Of a stretch of DNA of 64,000 bases, positions 35,704-45,603 are shown in pieces (the first letter of the stretch is position 1; the number at the start of each line of letters is the position of its first letter). The translations under genes and the position numbers were made by a program. Below the pieces are notes generated by a model. The model did no database searches, was not told where the DNA came from, and was given only the letters and a program-made list of their open reading frames with translations. Source of the DNA: Gymnodinialimonas ceratoperidinii (lineage in GTDB: Bacteria > Pseudomonadota > Alphaproteobacteria > Rhodobacterales > Rhodobacteraceae); assembly GCF_019297855.1 (NCBI RefSeq), contig NZ_CP079194.1, forward strand, positions 372,001 through 436,000, in the 5' to 3' direction.

Positions 35704-37740
35704 TCAGTCGGCGACCTCGATGGTGCGTCGGGCGGCGCGACCGGCCGCGTCGATCACGGTGAGCTCCGCGAACCCGGCGCCAATCTCAAGCGCGATTTCG
35801 CGATCGTGCCGCCGGGTGACCACCGGCGCGCCGTTCCAGAGCCAGGTGAACGGCGGGGTGCCTTCGGCCACGCGGGCCGTCAGCGGTAGTCCGGGCTGGA
35901 AGGCAAGAACCGCCCCTTCCGGCGGAAAGGTGATCGCGGGGCCGTCAGCGTCGGAAAGATCGCTGACCGGCGCAAAGTGTTGCAGCGTCCGCGGAAGCGC
36001 CGCGTGACTGAGCGTGAGTGCGCCCGGCGGCGGCGGCACCCTTGGTGTCATATCCTCACTGATCCGCGAGAAGGATTCGAACAGCAGCGGCGCGGACAGC
36101 GCGGCGCCGAAGGCACCCGGCACGGAGGCGCCATCGGCCCGCCCCATCCAGACACCCACCACGTGGCGTCCATCAAAGCCGAACGCCCAGGCGTCGCGAT
36201 GCCCGTAGCTTGTGCCGGTCTTGTAACTCAGCCCGATCCGCGGCGCATTGGCGGGCGGCATCACGCCAGAGAGGATATCGCCAAGATACCAAGCAGCGGT
36301 TTCCGACAGGATGCGCTGGCCTTCAGTGCCCTCCCCCTGCCGCCAGTGCAGCGGCACAGCCACGCCGCCGCGCGCGATGCCCCCGTAGAGCGCCATGAGA
36401 TCCTCCATCGACGCGCCAAGCCCCCCAAGCGCGATTGCAAGGCCCGGTTCCTCGCCCTCCGGCAGGCTTACCTCCATGCCGGCGCGTGACATCGCGGCAA
36501 GCATCCGGTGCGGTCCGACCTCCTGCAAAAGCGTTACGGCGGGGATGTTCAGAGACTGTTGCAGCGCGACTGCGGCGGTCACTTCACCGCGAAACGCCTC
36601 ATCGAAGTTCTGCGGGGCGTAGCCCGCGATGGAAATGGGACGATCCTCGATCAGCGTTTGCGGGTGCAGGATGCCGGCGTCGAAGGCGAGGCCATAGATC
36701 AGCGGTTTCAGAACCGAACCGGGAGAGCGCACGGCTTGGGTCATATCCACGAAGCCATCTCGCGCCGTGTCCGTGAAATCGGGCGACCCCACCGAAGCCA
36801 GCACCGCGCCGGTCTCGTGGTCCATCACCATGATCGCTGCGGACATCTGCGGTCCGAAGTCACCAATGGCACGGGAGGCGAGGCGCTCCATCTGCCTCTG
36901 AAGATCAGCGTCGATGGTCAGGTGGTGCGTGCCCTGGACCGGCCGCTCGACAAGAGCGCGATCCGAGAGATGAGGCGCAAGGGCGGGGAAGTCTCGGCGT
37001 TCCGTCGGGATCGGCTCTTCTCGCGCCCAAGCAATTTCTGCTTCCGTCAGGCTGGTAAACCGTACCGCGCGCGTCAGGACACGGTCCCGCGCCATTTGGG
37101 CGGCGTCAGGATAACGATCGGGACGGCGAGAGGTCGGCGCTTGCGGGAGGGCGACCAGAAGCGCGGATTGGGCCGCGGTCAGCCGATGCGGCTCCGTACC
37201 AAACCACGTCAGCGTCGCCGCGCGGACCCCTTCGATGTTGCCGCCAAAGGGCGCGAGGTGGAGGTAGAGGCCAAGAATATCTTCCTTCGAGAGGCGTCTC
37301 TCCAGCGCCAGGGCGAGCCTGATCTGCCGGATCTTGCCGCGCCACGCGCCGGTGCCGGAGTCCTCCAGCAACCGCGCTACTTGCATCGTCAGGGTCGATC
37401 CCCCCGAAACGATGCGCCCGGTCGTAAGCCATTGCCAACCGGCGCGCGCAAAGCTGCGGAGGTCAACGCCGGGGTGGGTCCAGAATCGTCGATCCTCGTA
37501 GGCGACAAGCATCTCCAGATACCCTTGATCGACGGCGTCGTAAGAGACCGGCAAACGCCAGCGCCCGTTCTCGACCGTATAGGCGCGCAGGAGGGCGCCA
37601 TCCCGGTCCAGGACTTCGGCACTCGTCTCGAGCGTGAGGGGCGGGATCTCGGTTTCATCGATCCAGCGGTCAACCCATAACGCCGCGCTGATCGCGAGGG
37701 CGGCAAGGACGCAAGTGATGATCGCTACGCTGCGCATCAC
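35704..37740 (-). CDS. pbpC: Penicillin-binding protein 1C
   Basis: A bifunctional peptidoglycan synthase of the PBP1C type, 678 residues. One N-terminal membrane anchor (about 5-25) leads to a GT51 transglycosylase domain (EDRRFWTHPGVD; GGSTLTMQVAR) and a transpeptidase domain with SxxK in SPGSVLKPL (Ser342, Lys345) and KTGTS. The last ~90 residues form the BiPBP C-terminal beta domain. The gene overlaps the upstream alpha-2-macroglobulin by four bases. This pairing is conserved in many Gram-negatives and is read as a system that repairs cell wall after attack while the macroglobulin traps proteases. Confidence 0.95.
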   Translation of the reverse strand: MMRSVAIITCVLAALAISAALWVDRWIDETEIPPLTLETSAEVLDRDGALLRAYTVENGRWRLPVSYDAVDQGYLEMLVAYEDRRFWTHPGVDLRSFARAGWQWLTTGRIVSGGSTLTMQVARLLEDSGTGAWRGKIRQIRLALALERRLSKEDILGLYLHLAPFGGNIEGVRAATLTWFGTEPHRLTAAQSALLVALPQAPTSRRPDRYPDAAQMARDRVLTRAVRFTSLTEAEIAWAREEPIPTERRDFPALAPHLSDRALVERPVQGTHHLTIDADLQRQMERLASRAIGDFGPQMSAAIMVMDHETGAVLASVGSPDFTDTARDGFVDMTQAVRSPGSVLKPLIYGLAFDAGILHPQTLIEDRPISIAGYAPQNFDEAFRGEVTAAVALQQSLNIPAVTLLQEVGPHRMLAAMSRAGMEVSLPEGEEPGLAIALGGLGASMEDLMALYGGIARGGVAVPLHWRQGEGTEGQRILSETAAWYLGDILSGVMPPANAPRIGLSYKTGTSYGHRDAWAFGFDGRHVVGVWMGRADGASVPGAFGAALSAPLLFESFSRISEDMTPRVPPPPGALTLSHAALPRTLQHFAPVSDLSDADGPAITFPPEGAVLAFQPGLPLTARVAEGTPPFTWLWNGAPVVTRRHDREIALEIGAGFAELTVIDAAGRAARRTIEVAD

Positions 37741-40700
37741 GGGCCGGTCACCCGGACCTGTCCCGAGGCCGTTTGCGCGCGATAGGTGGGCCGATACATG
37801 TCCTCGACCGAGGCGGCGGGATGATGGAACTCACCCGGGGACACGGCACGCACGATATAGGCAATGCGCATGCGTTCATGGGTGCCGCGCATGTCGATGG
37901 CCGAAAGGAACCTCTCGGCCCGGAATTCGGACATCGCGGGAGCATGCCTGATGTCCACATTGTCCAGCGCCCGCACGTCTCCGGATTGCAGAAGGTTGGG
38001 GTTGTCGATCTCGAACCCTGCGGGCAGGGGATCGTTTACCATGAGCCGACCCTCCGGCGCGCCGGTGTTGGTGATCGTCAGTATCGTCACAAGGCGCGTG
38101 CCTTGGGCCACTTGCGACGGGTCCACGACCTCGCCCTCGAGCGTGAGATACTCTCGGTCGATCCGGTACCCATTGCCAAACGCCTCGGTTGCACCAATCG
38201 GGCGCCCGAACCGAGAGAGGGTGATGGTCTCATCCCGCGTTCCGACATTCTCTAAACGGCGCGTTAGAGACGGATTGTCCACCACCAGCGTCATCGGACC
38301 GGCCATCGGCGCTCCGTCCAGTTGCAAGCCAACGACGGCTGGATTGTCGATCAAGGCGTGGGCCGCGAGAAGCGTCCAGACGGCCTCCTGCGTGGAGGCA
38401 TCGCCTGCGTCTGGCAACAGCTCGAACCCGCTTGCCGGCAGGCTCACGGCGCGAGATCCCGCCGCGGTAGCAAGCGCGACCAGTCCCGCAGCATCGCGGT
38501 GTTGGCTGCCATAATCGACGCGCCAGGAGGGGCCGCCGTCCGGCTCCAAAGGCGTCGATAGCCGAGCGAGGCCCGCCGCAAACATCGCGTCCGCGCGTGG
38601 TTGGTCCCCGTACATCGCCAAGGCAGCGCCGAGTTGCCCGAGGGCCAGCGCCGTGGAGAAGTCCGGCGCTTTCACATCGGCATAATACCTGAGGTCGCCC
38701 ATGCTGGCCTGACCCTCGCGTGCCAGAACCATCAACGCATAGGCGAGCCCTTCGCCGCCATCCTCGAAATCCGGGTAAGACGCGACCGCGTTGGCAAGGT
38801 TATCCAGCGCGCTTTGGAACGGAATATCCGGGACAGCGTGGCCCTCCTCCCGCGCGCGGGACAGGAAATCGCTCACGTAGGCGTCCAGCCACAGATCGCC
38901 GGAAGACGCGCGCCACAGCCCGAAGCTGCCGCTCGCCGATTGATTGGTGAGAACCGAGGCGATAGCCTCTTCGATCCGAGCGTCGAGATCGTCCGCAGTC
39001 CCGAGGTCGAGCGCCTGCGCCACGGACGACAGATAGAGCAGAGGCATCGCGCGGCTCGCCGTTTGTTCGGTGCAGCCGTAGGGATAGCGATCCAGCCGTT
39101 GCAACAGCCCGGCCACATCGTATCGCGCCAAGGGCCCTGCGGAGAGAACGACCCGGGCGCTGTCAGGGTGAAACCCGGTCAGTGCGGCGGCATCGATGGT
39201 GAAGCTCTCTCCCGGTGCGAGCGTGACGCGGGTTGTCTCGGCGATCTCGGGGTCATTTGCCTGCACGGGGATCGCGATGGTCTGCGTGATTTCGGTGCCA
39301 TCTGGTGTCGTGAGGGCGACGGTGATTTCTGAGCGTCCGACCTGATCCGCCGCCGTGAACGGGACGACGACGCGGGTCGCGCCACCCTCGGCGAGGCTCA
39401 GCTCGGCAGGGATTTCGTCGGTAAGCTGGAGGTTGGAGGACGTGGAGACAGTCAGAGGCATCTCTCCCGATGGGCCATCGGTGTGGGAGAACTCCAAGAG
39501 CAGCTGTGCCCGATCATTGGGTGCCAGAAACCGCGGTGCGCTGGCCGTAATCACCACCGGGTCGCGGACGACGATATCAGCCTCCGCCTGCCCGACTCCG
39601 GTCTCGCTCCAAGCGACAGCCATCACCCGCAACGTACCGTTGAACGCTGGCACGTCGAAGCTTGCGCGAGCGATGCCATCCTGCCCGAACTCGAGAGGGC
39701 CTGAGAACAAGGCAAGGGCTTCTTCCGAGGCCGGGTCGGCCTGCATCCGCAGACCTGAACTCGCATCGCCGCCTTGGCGAATGCGTCCCTCGGCACCGTC
39801 GCGGTTGTCGATCAGGCGACCGTAGATATCCCGATACGCCATGCCGAGCCGGCGCTGGCCAAAGTAGTGGCCTTGCGGGTCAGGTGCCTCGAACCCGGTG
39901 AGGTTCAGGATGCCGACGTCGACCGCAGCCATCGTTGCGTGGACAATGTCACCGGGACGTGCGCCTTCGACCTGCATCGCGACATTGAGTGACCTGTTCG
40001 GCCGCATGCTATCCGGCAGCTCAAGGCTTACGGACAGGGCGCGATCGCCGGGGTCGACAGCGGCATGGGCAAGACCAATCGCGCGGGTGGGCGTGGGACC
40101 CGAAACAGTCTCTAACGGGCGGATCAGGGTCGCAGCAACGTAGGCGCCGGAGCCCCAGTCATCGGTGACGGGCAGCGTGACGTCTTCCGGCTCGTCGCCG
40201 AGTTGGACGATCCGTTGGTCGATCAGCCTGTCGGTGACCACCTGCACCAGTGCAAGGCCCCCAGTCCGCGGCACGATGCGCAAGGTTGCAGTGTCGCCGG
40301 GAAGGTAGGCCTCCGCATCCAAAGAGACCTCCAGCGCGTCGGGCGTGTCCGTTCCATGGCGGGCCCCGTACCAACCGGCGCTGAAGCCAACTGACGTCAC
40401 GGCGAAGCCGCCGGTATCGCTCTCGACCCGCAGCTCATAGCTTCCCCAATCGACGGATAAATCCAAGGCAAATGGAGCGTCGGTCAGCGTCGCCTCACCG
40501 GTGGCGACCTGCTGCCGGGTGGTGATCGGCTCCCACGTCCAGTTTCCGTTCTGGCGATACCATTGGTAGCGCCTTTCGACACGGTTGAGCGTCCAGCGGA
40601 CGGGTAGGGGCGCGGCGCCGGTGGTGATCAGGTGGAAAGGAGCCTCGACACCTTCCGGCAGGGTGCCGTCGAAGAGAGGCCGAATGCCGATGAGGGGCGC

Positions 40701-43148
40701 GTCGGGGACGATGATGGCAGTAACCGCGCGCTCGACGGGCCGGCCGGAGCCTTCGATAATCTGAGCCGTCAGGGTGAGGTCGCCGGGTTGGTTGATCCCG
40801 TCGAAACTCGGTAGGATCAGGGGTGCTGTCGCCGCGCCGTCCGCGTCCGTTTGCAGCGGTGCCAAACTGTTGAATGCAGCCTCGGGGGGCGCGTCGTGGC
40901 GACCGAACCGGAAGCCCGGATAATCAGGCAGCGTGTCGCGTGGGCGCAGGGCGAGGCGTCCCGAGATCGGCAGGTTTCCAGCGGGTGCGCCAAAGAGGTA
41001 ATCGGCCTGAAACCGTGCCGTTTCGATTTCGATATCGAGGTCGACACGCAGGTCGAGGCGTTCGGGCAGAAAATCTTCCACCAAAAGGCGCGTCTCGCGC
41101 AACGCGGGCGCATCGGGATCCGCGTGAATTGCCAAGCGCCAGGTGCCGCGCGGGACGTCCGGACCCAAAGCCAGATCCGCCACGAAACCGCCTGCGCCGG
41201 CCTCCTCCAGAAGATGTCGCGTATACTCGACACCGTCCGGACGGGTCAGGATGGCGGTGAGCGGAAGCCCAGTCAGCGCCTGTGCCTGAGGGTCGCGAGC
41301 CAATGCTGTCAGGTGAATGGTATCGCCGGCCCGGTAGATACCTCGATCGGTGGCGAGGAACACGTCGATGGGCCCTGCGGGTGCGCGGCCTTCGACACCG
41401 CGATCCGACAGGTCGAATTCCGCATCGCGAAGCGACAGGAAGGCGAGGTCATCGTCACCGTTGCGCACGGTCAGAAGCGCCGGCGCGGCACCTTGCAAAC
41501 CGGCAGAGATTGACGCTGGAAAGTGGACGTATCCGTCGGAATCCGTCTCTAATTGTGCCAAAACACGGTTTGACTCAGAGATGAGATCGACCGTGGCTCC
41601 CGCATGGGGCGCGGTGGTCGCGAGCGACCGCACGAGCACGTGGACGCCGTCCGCCCCGCTCATCGCGCTGATGCCGAGGTCACTGACGAGGAACCACTGG
41701 GTTGCGCCGCCCTCAGACGTCCCGGCGCCTCCGACCCTCGCCTCCAGCGCGTAGAGGCCGGGCGCGCGACCCTGCAGAACCTCGCCAATCGGCACACGGG
41801 TGGTGACGCTGCGGTTAGGTTCTTCGGCGACCTCGGCCTCGCCCTGCCAGACGGGCTCTCCAATCTCGTCAGCGAATTGGTCGACCTGCCATTCTGCGAG
41901 CGGTCTGCCGAAGTAATCCTGCTGCATCGTGCGCAGGATGTTCCTGTCAGACACGTGGAAAAGGCGCAGATCCACCACGTCGGTATTGACCCCAACCAGC
42001 GGAATAGAGCCGTTACCAGCCGCTGGCAGGATATAGGCCCGCCCTGCGAAACGCACTGAGGGCTCACGGTCACGCACGTATTGGCGCAGCGTGATCGGCG
42101 CGTGCAGGGTTTCTCCTGACGCGGCGGGAAGTCCCGCGCGGAGGGTGAAGGCAATCCTCTCACCATGTCTCAGGCCCGAGAGACAGAGCTGGCGGCCCTC
42201 CGCCTCTACCGCGACGTCGGAGGCGGTGGTCTGCACGAAGTCCTGATACGTGACGCCGCCGGGTGCGAGAGGCTCGGAGAAGATGGCACAGACGCGGGGG
42301 AAATCCGCCTCCACATCCACGCGCGTGTCGGTGACGCGAAAGCCGTAAAGACCCAGAACGCGGTCAAGCGCCTCGGCGCGTTGCGGGGCGTCGGCCTGGG
42401 ACAGGGCAAGGCGCAGCGCAGGGATCGCATCCTGCCCCCGACCGCGCCGTTCCAGAGCCCCGGCCAATACGTCGAGCGATTGCGCAAAAGCAGTGCCGTC
42501 TTCGGAGCGCAGCGCTGCGTTGACGGCCGCGTCCAAGGCGCGCGCCTCGTAGCGTTGACGGGTTGCGTAATCGTCAGGTTCGAGCGCCAGAAGGTAAGTG
42601 GCATAGGTGACCCAATCCTCGGCGTGATCCTCCACCGTGATCGCCGCCCCGATTCGACGCATGGCGCCCGTCTGATTGCCTTCGTCGAAGGCATTGCGCG
42701 CGCTTCGGCGCCAGTCATCGGCCGGGAACTGGCCTGCATAATGGACAAGGCCGAGCCCTTCTGCCTGTGCCCTCGCGCCATCGAAATCGGTGTCGCGCAG
42801 GAAGCCAAGCTCTCCGCGACGCTGGTCCGCAAGCGCGTGAGCAGGCTCCGGCGTCGTTTGCAGGATGCCCGACATGGCGCCGGCATGGGCGACGGCCTCT
42901 CCCGCCACGGTCTTGGGGAAGCACGTGTTGTTGGTTGCGTTGAAGGTAAACGCCGCGCAGTCGGGATCGGCGCGACACGCCGCCGTGCAATCCGTCAGAG
43001 TGGTGTCGAAGATCGGGCGCAGGTCATTTCCCGGCAGATCGGTATCGCGGATGATCCGTGTCGTACGGTCGGGCAAGCTGTCCTGGGCCGAAATAGGCCC
43101 TGACAGCGCCAATAGAATCCCGACGGCAGCAGCAATGATGCGTGACAT
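37737..43148 (-). CDS. Alpha-2-macroglobulin family protease trap with N-terminal PAN/apple-like domain
   Basis: A giant 1803-residue periplasmic protein. A signal peptide (MSRIIAAAVGILLALSGPISAQ) is followed by a Cys-rich PAN/apple-like domain (about 40-95; CTAACRADPDCAAF), then MG repeats, the bait region and the thioester domain. The thioester motif GCTEQ is intact (Cys1359), so it should be able to trap a protease covalently. No lipobox cysteine follows the signal peptide, unlike E. coli YfhM, so it is probably soluble or otherwise tethered. It forms an operon with pbpC. It is divergent from the histidine kinase gene, with an AT-rich 166-base spacer. Confidence 0.93.
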   Translation of the reverse strand: MSRIIAAAVGILLALSGPISAQDSLPDRTTRIIRDTDLPGNDLRPIFDTTLTDCTAACRADPDCAAFTFNATNNTCFPKTVAGEAVAHAGAMSGILQTTPEPAHALADQRRGELGFLRDTDFDGARAQAEGLGLVHYAGQFPADDWRRSARNAFDEGNQTGAMRRIGAAITVEDHAEDWVTYATYLLALEPDDYATRQRYEARALDAAVNAALRSEDGTAFAQSLDVLAGALERRGRGQDAIPALRLALSQADAPQRAEALDRVLGLYGFRVTDTRVDVEADFPRVCAIFSEPLAPGGVTYQDFVQTTASDVAVEAEGRQLCLSGLRHGERIAFTLRAGLPAASGETLHAPITLRQYVRDREPSVRFAGRAYILPAAGNGSIPLVGVNTDVVDLRLFHVSDRNILRTMQQDYFGRPLAEWQVDQFADEIGEPVWQGEAEVAEEPNRSVTTRVPIGEVLQGRAPGLYALEARVGGAGTSEGGATQWFLVSDLGISAMSGADGVHVLVRSLATTAPHAGATVDLISESNRVLAQLETDSDGYVHFPASISAGLQGAAPALLTVRNGDDDLAFLSLRDAEFDLSDRGVEGRAPAGPIDVFLATDRGIYRAGDTIHLTALARDPQAQALTGLPLTAILTRPDGVEYTRHLLEEAGAGGFVADLALGPDVPRGTWRLAIHADPDAPALRETRLLVEDFLPERLDLRVDLDIEIETARFQADYLFGAPAGNLPISGRLALRPRDTLPDYPGFRFGRHDAPPEAAFNSLAPLQTDADGAATAPLILPSFDGINQPGDLTLTAQIIEGSGRPVERAVTAIIVPDAPLIGIRPLFDGTLPEGVEAPFHLITTGAAPLPVRWTLNRVERRYQWYRQNGNWTWEPITTRQQVATGEATLTDAPFALDLSVDWGSYELRVESDTGGFAVTSVGFSAGWYGARHGTDTPDALEVSLDAEAYLPGDTATLRIVPRTGGLALVQVVTDRLIDQRIVQLGDEPEDVTLPVTDDWGSGAYVAATLIRPLETVSGPTPTRAIGLAHAAVDPGDRALSVSLELPDSMRPNRSLNVAMQVEGARPGDIVHATMAAVDVGILNLTGFEAPDPQGHYFGQRRLGMAYRDIYGRLIDNRDGAEGRIRQGGDASSGLRMQADPASEEALALFSGPLEFGQDGIARASFDVPAFNGTLRVMAVAWSETGVGQAEADIVVRDPVVITASAPRFLAPNDRAQLLLEFSHTDGPSGEMPLTVSTSSNLQLTDEIPAELSLAEGGATRVVVPFTAADQVGRSEITVALTTPDGTEITQTIAIPVQANDPEIAETTRVTLAPGESFTIDAAALTGFHPDSARVVLSAGPLARYDVAGLLQRLDRYPYGCTEQTASRAMPLLYLSSVAQALDLGTADDLDARIEEAIASVLTNQSASGSFGLWRASSGDLWLDAYVSDFLSRAREEGHAVPDIPFQSALDNLANAVASYPDFEDGGEGLAYALMVLAREGQASMGDLRYYADVKAPDFSTALALGQLGAALAMYGDQPRADAMFAAGLARLSTPLEPDGGPSWRVDYGSQHRDAAGLVALATAAGSRAVSLPASGFELLPDAGDASTQEAVWTLLAAHALIDNPAVVGLQLDGAPMAGPMTLVVDNPSLTRRLENVGTRDETITLSRFGRPIGATEAFGNGYRIDREYLTLEGEVVDPSQVAQGTRLVTILTITNTGAPEGRLMVNDPLPAGFEIDNPNLLQSGDVRALDNVDIRHAPAMSEFRAERFLSAIDMRGTHERMRIAYIVRAVSPGEFHHPAASVEDMYRPTYRAQTASGQVRVTGP

Positions 43149-43314
43149 GCGGCCCTCATAAAGTCTTTTAGAATAATATTAACGAAAGCGTGCCACGGCC
43201 TGCGCCATCGTGTCGATGATTCCTCCTGCGCGACGCAGCGCAATGGTGGATTAACGCTATGTTCAGCAAGTTGGCTCAGAACATGCGGGACTGAAACATT
43301 CAGAGCGTCGTCCC

Positions 43315-45603
43315 ATGGCTGCGAGACATATCAACGACCGGATGGCGCAGGAGCGCCGGGCCCGTCTTCAGGCAGAGCAGCTTCTCGCCTTGCGGTCGGA
43401 AGAGCTTTACGACGCCAACAGGAAACTGGCCGAGCACGCGACGGCGCTCTCAACCCAAGTGATTGAACAGCGGGAGGAAAACGCGCTTCTTCGGGGGCTT
43501 TCCGACAAGACGGAGGCTCAGTTGGAAGTGGCGACGGAGCGCGCCGTCACAGCGCAGAGGCGCCTTTGGGATGCGCTGACCGCGACCGAAGATGGCTTTG
43601 CGATATTCGACCGCGATTGGCGCCTCGTCGCCGCCAACCCCGCGTTTTTCTCGATCTTCGACGGCGTGGCCGATGTGACGGAGGGAGCAACCTACGAGGC
43701 GATCCTGCGAATCGGTGTCGAGGAAGGCATCGTCGATCTGCAGGGCGAAGACCCGGAGGATTGGGTCGACCGGATGATCGCCCGGTGGGAGCAGGATCCG
43801 ATCCCGAACGTCGACATCAAGCTGTGGAACGGGGCCTATATCCGGCTGAACGACAAGCAGACACCTCAAGGGGATTTCGTGTCGCTCGCCGTGGACATCA
43901 CGCCGAACATCAAGCGCGAGCGGGAACTGGCGGAGGCGCGCGATGCCGCGCTTGCGGCGAGCCGCGCGAAATCCTCGTTCCTCGCCAACATGAGCCACGA
44001 GATCAGGACGCCGATGAACGGTGTCGTCTCGATGGCTGAATTGCTCCGCGAAACCCCGCTGAGCGAGGAGCAACAGGTGTTTGCCGACACGATCCGCAAT
44101 TCCGGCGAGGCTCTTCTCGTCATCATCAACGACATTCTCGATTTCTCGAAGATCGAGGCCGGGAAACTGCAGTTGCACGAGGACAGCTTCGACCTGAACG
44201 CCATGATCCGCGAGATTTTCAGGCTGCTGCGCCCCGGCATCCGCGACAAGGAGCTCGAGTTGCGGTTGGACTACGACATCTTCATGCCGCCGCGCATTCT
44301 GGGCGACCGGGGCCGGATTCGGCAGATCATGACCAACCTGATCGGCAACGCCGTGAAGTTCACCCAGGAGGGGCATGTGACCGTCCGCGTGATGGCCGTG
44401 CCGCGCACCAACGACGGCCGCGGTCAGGACATGACGATCGTGGTCGAGGACACCGGGGTTGGGATCGCGCTGGACAAGCAGGCTCACATTTTCGGAGAGT
44501 TCAACCAAGTCGAAGACGAGAGCAATCGGCGCCACGATGGTACCGGACTGGGGCTTGCGATTACCAAGCGCCTGCTCGCGATGATGAGCGGAGAGATCTG
44601 GCTCCACTCGGACCTTGGCCGCGGCTCGGCCTTCGGGTTCAAGATACCGCTCAAGGTCGATGCCGGCGAAGCTGCGGCGCCCGTGGCAGGCTTGCCTGCC
44701 GATCGGTCACGCGTGTTGATCATCGGGCAGGGGGGCGAGCGGGAGGAAGCTCTGTTCGATGCGCTCGGGCGGCTACACGCCGAGGCGACCCAGATACGAC
44801 GCCTGCCCACGGCACGCGATCTGGAGGGGACCGGTGCCGTGATCCTTTGCGATCCTTCTCGGGAGCCTGCCGAGGTCGCCGCGATCCTCGACGTCGAGAC
44901 ATTCACCGGCGCACGGCTCTGCAGCCTCCCGCCTGACGCCGCAACGGACGGGTTTGAGGATTGCACACCGGGCGACAACCTCGCGGCGCTAAGAGCTCTG
45001 CTGATCGGACCAGCGCATGACGAAGCAGACGATAGCAAGGTGGTGGTTGCACCTGATCTGTCGCTGGTCGCAGATGCGGAAGCCTCCGATAGCCGACCGG
45101 ATCAGCAGGTCCGTCCGCGACCGCGCCTTCTGGCTGCAGAGGACAACAAGACCAATCAACTGGTGTTCAAAGCGATGCTGAAGGGACTGGCGCTGGATCT
45201 GGAGATCGTCAACGACGGCGCGGAACTTGTCGCGGCCTACAAGCGAGAGACCCCCGATCTGGTGATGACCGATATCTCCATGCCGGTGATGGACGGCATC
45301 GACGCCTCGCGTGAGATTCGCGCCTTCGAGGCGGAGCAGGGGCTCGAGCCCGTCACGATCATCGCCATGACAGCCCATGCGGTCGACGGGGATCGAGAGA
45401 GAATCCTGTCCGCGGGGCTGGATGATTATGTCACCAAGCCCCTCAAGAAGACCCTCATCCATGCGCGAATCGAGGCGGCTCTGTCAGAGGCGGGAACGCA
45501 CCTCACCGCCTCCGATTCGCCGCTGGAGCGGGACACCGCGCTCGATATGGCGCGGGCGTCGGATCAGAGCTGCAGCCCGGACAGAGCATCGGCGATCCGG
45601 TAA
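43315..45603 (+). CDS. Hybrid sensor histidine kinase/response regulator
   Basis: A 762-residue signalling protein without obvious membrane segments. It has an N-terminal coiled coil (about 8-85), a PAS domain (about 85-200), HisKA with NMSHEIRTPMNG (phospho-His228), HATPase with IGNAVKF, DTGVGI and GTGLGLAI, a degenerate receiver-like segment (about 455-570) lacking the phosphorylatable Asp, and a true receiver with Asp653 in VMTDISMP and Lys in VTKPL. The signal is unknown; PAS implies redox or small-ligand sensing. No DNA-binding partner is adjacent. The ATG at 43315 lacks a strong ribosome site. Its last 40 bases overlap the converging asparaginase gene. Confidence 0.92.
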   Translation: MAARHINDRMAQERRARLQAEQLLALRSEELYDANRKLAEHATALSTQVIEQREENALLRGLSDKTEAQLEVATERAVTAQRRLWDALTATEDGFAIFDRDWRLVAANPAFFSIFDGVADVTEGATYEAILRIGVEEGIVDLQGEDPEDWVDRMIARWEQDPIPNVDIKLWNGAYIRLNDKQTPQGDFVSLAVDITPNIKRERELAEARDAALAASRAKSSFLANMSHEIRTPMNGVVSMAELLRETPLSEEQQVFADTIRNSGEALLVIINDILDFSKIEAGKLQLHEDSFDLNAMIREIFRLLRPGIRDKELELRLDYDIFMPPRILGDRGRIRQIMTNLIGNAVKFTQEGHVTVRVMAVPRTNDGRGQDMTIVVEDTGVGIALDKQAHIFGEFNQVEDESNRRHDGTGLGLAITKRLLAMMSGEIWLHSDLGRGSAFGFKIPLKVDAGEAAAPVAGLPADRSRVLIIGQGGEREEALFDALGRLHAEATQIRRLPTARDLEGTGAVILCDPSREPAEVAAILDVETFTGARLCSLPPDAATDGFEDCTPGDNLAALRALLIGPAHDEADDSKVVVAPDLSLVADAEASDSRPDQQVRPRPRLLAAEDNKTNQLVFKAMLKGLALDLEIVNDGAELVAAYKRETPDLVMTDISMPVMDGIDASREIRAFEAEQGLEPVTIIAMTAHAVDGDRERILSAGLDDYVTKPLKKTLIHARIEAALSEAGTHLTASDSPLERDTALDMARASDQSCSPDRASAIR

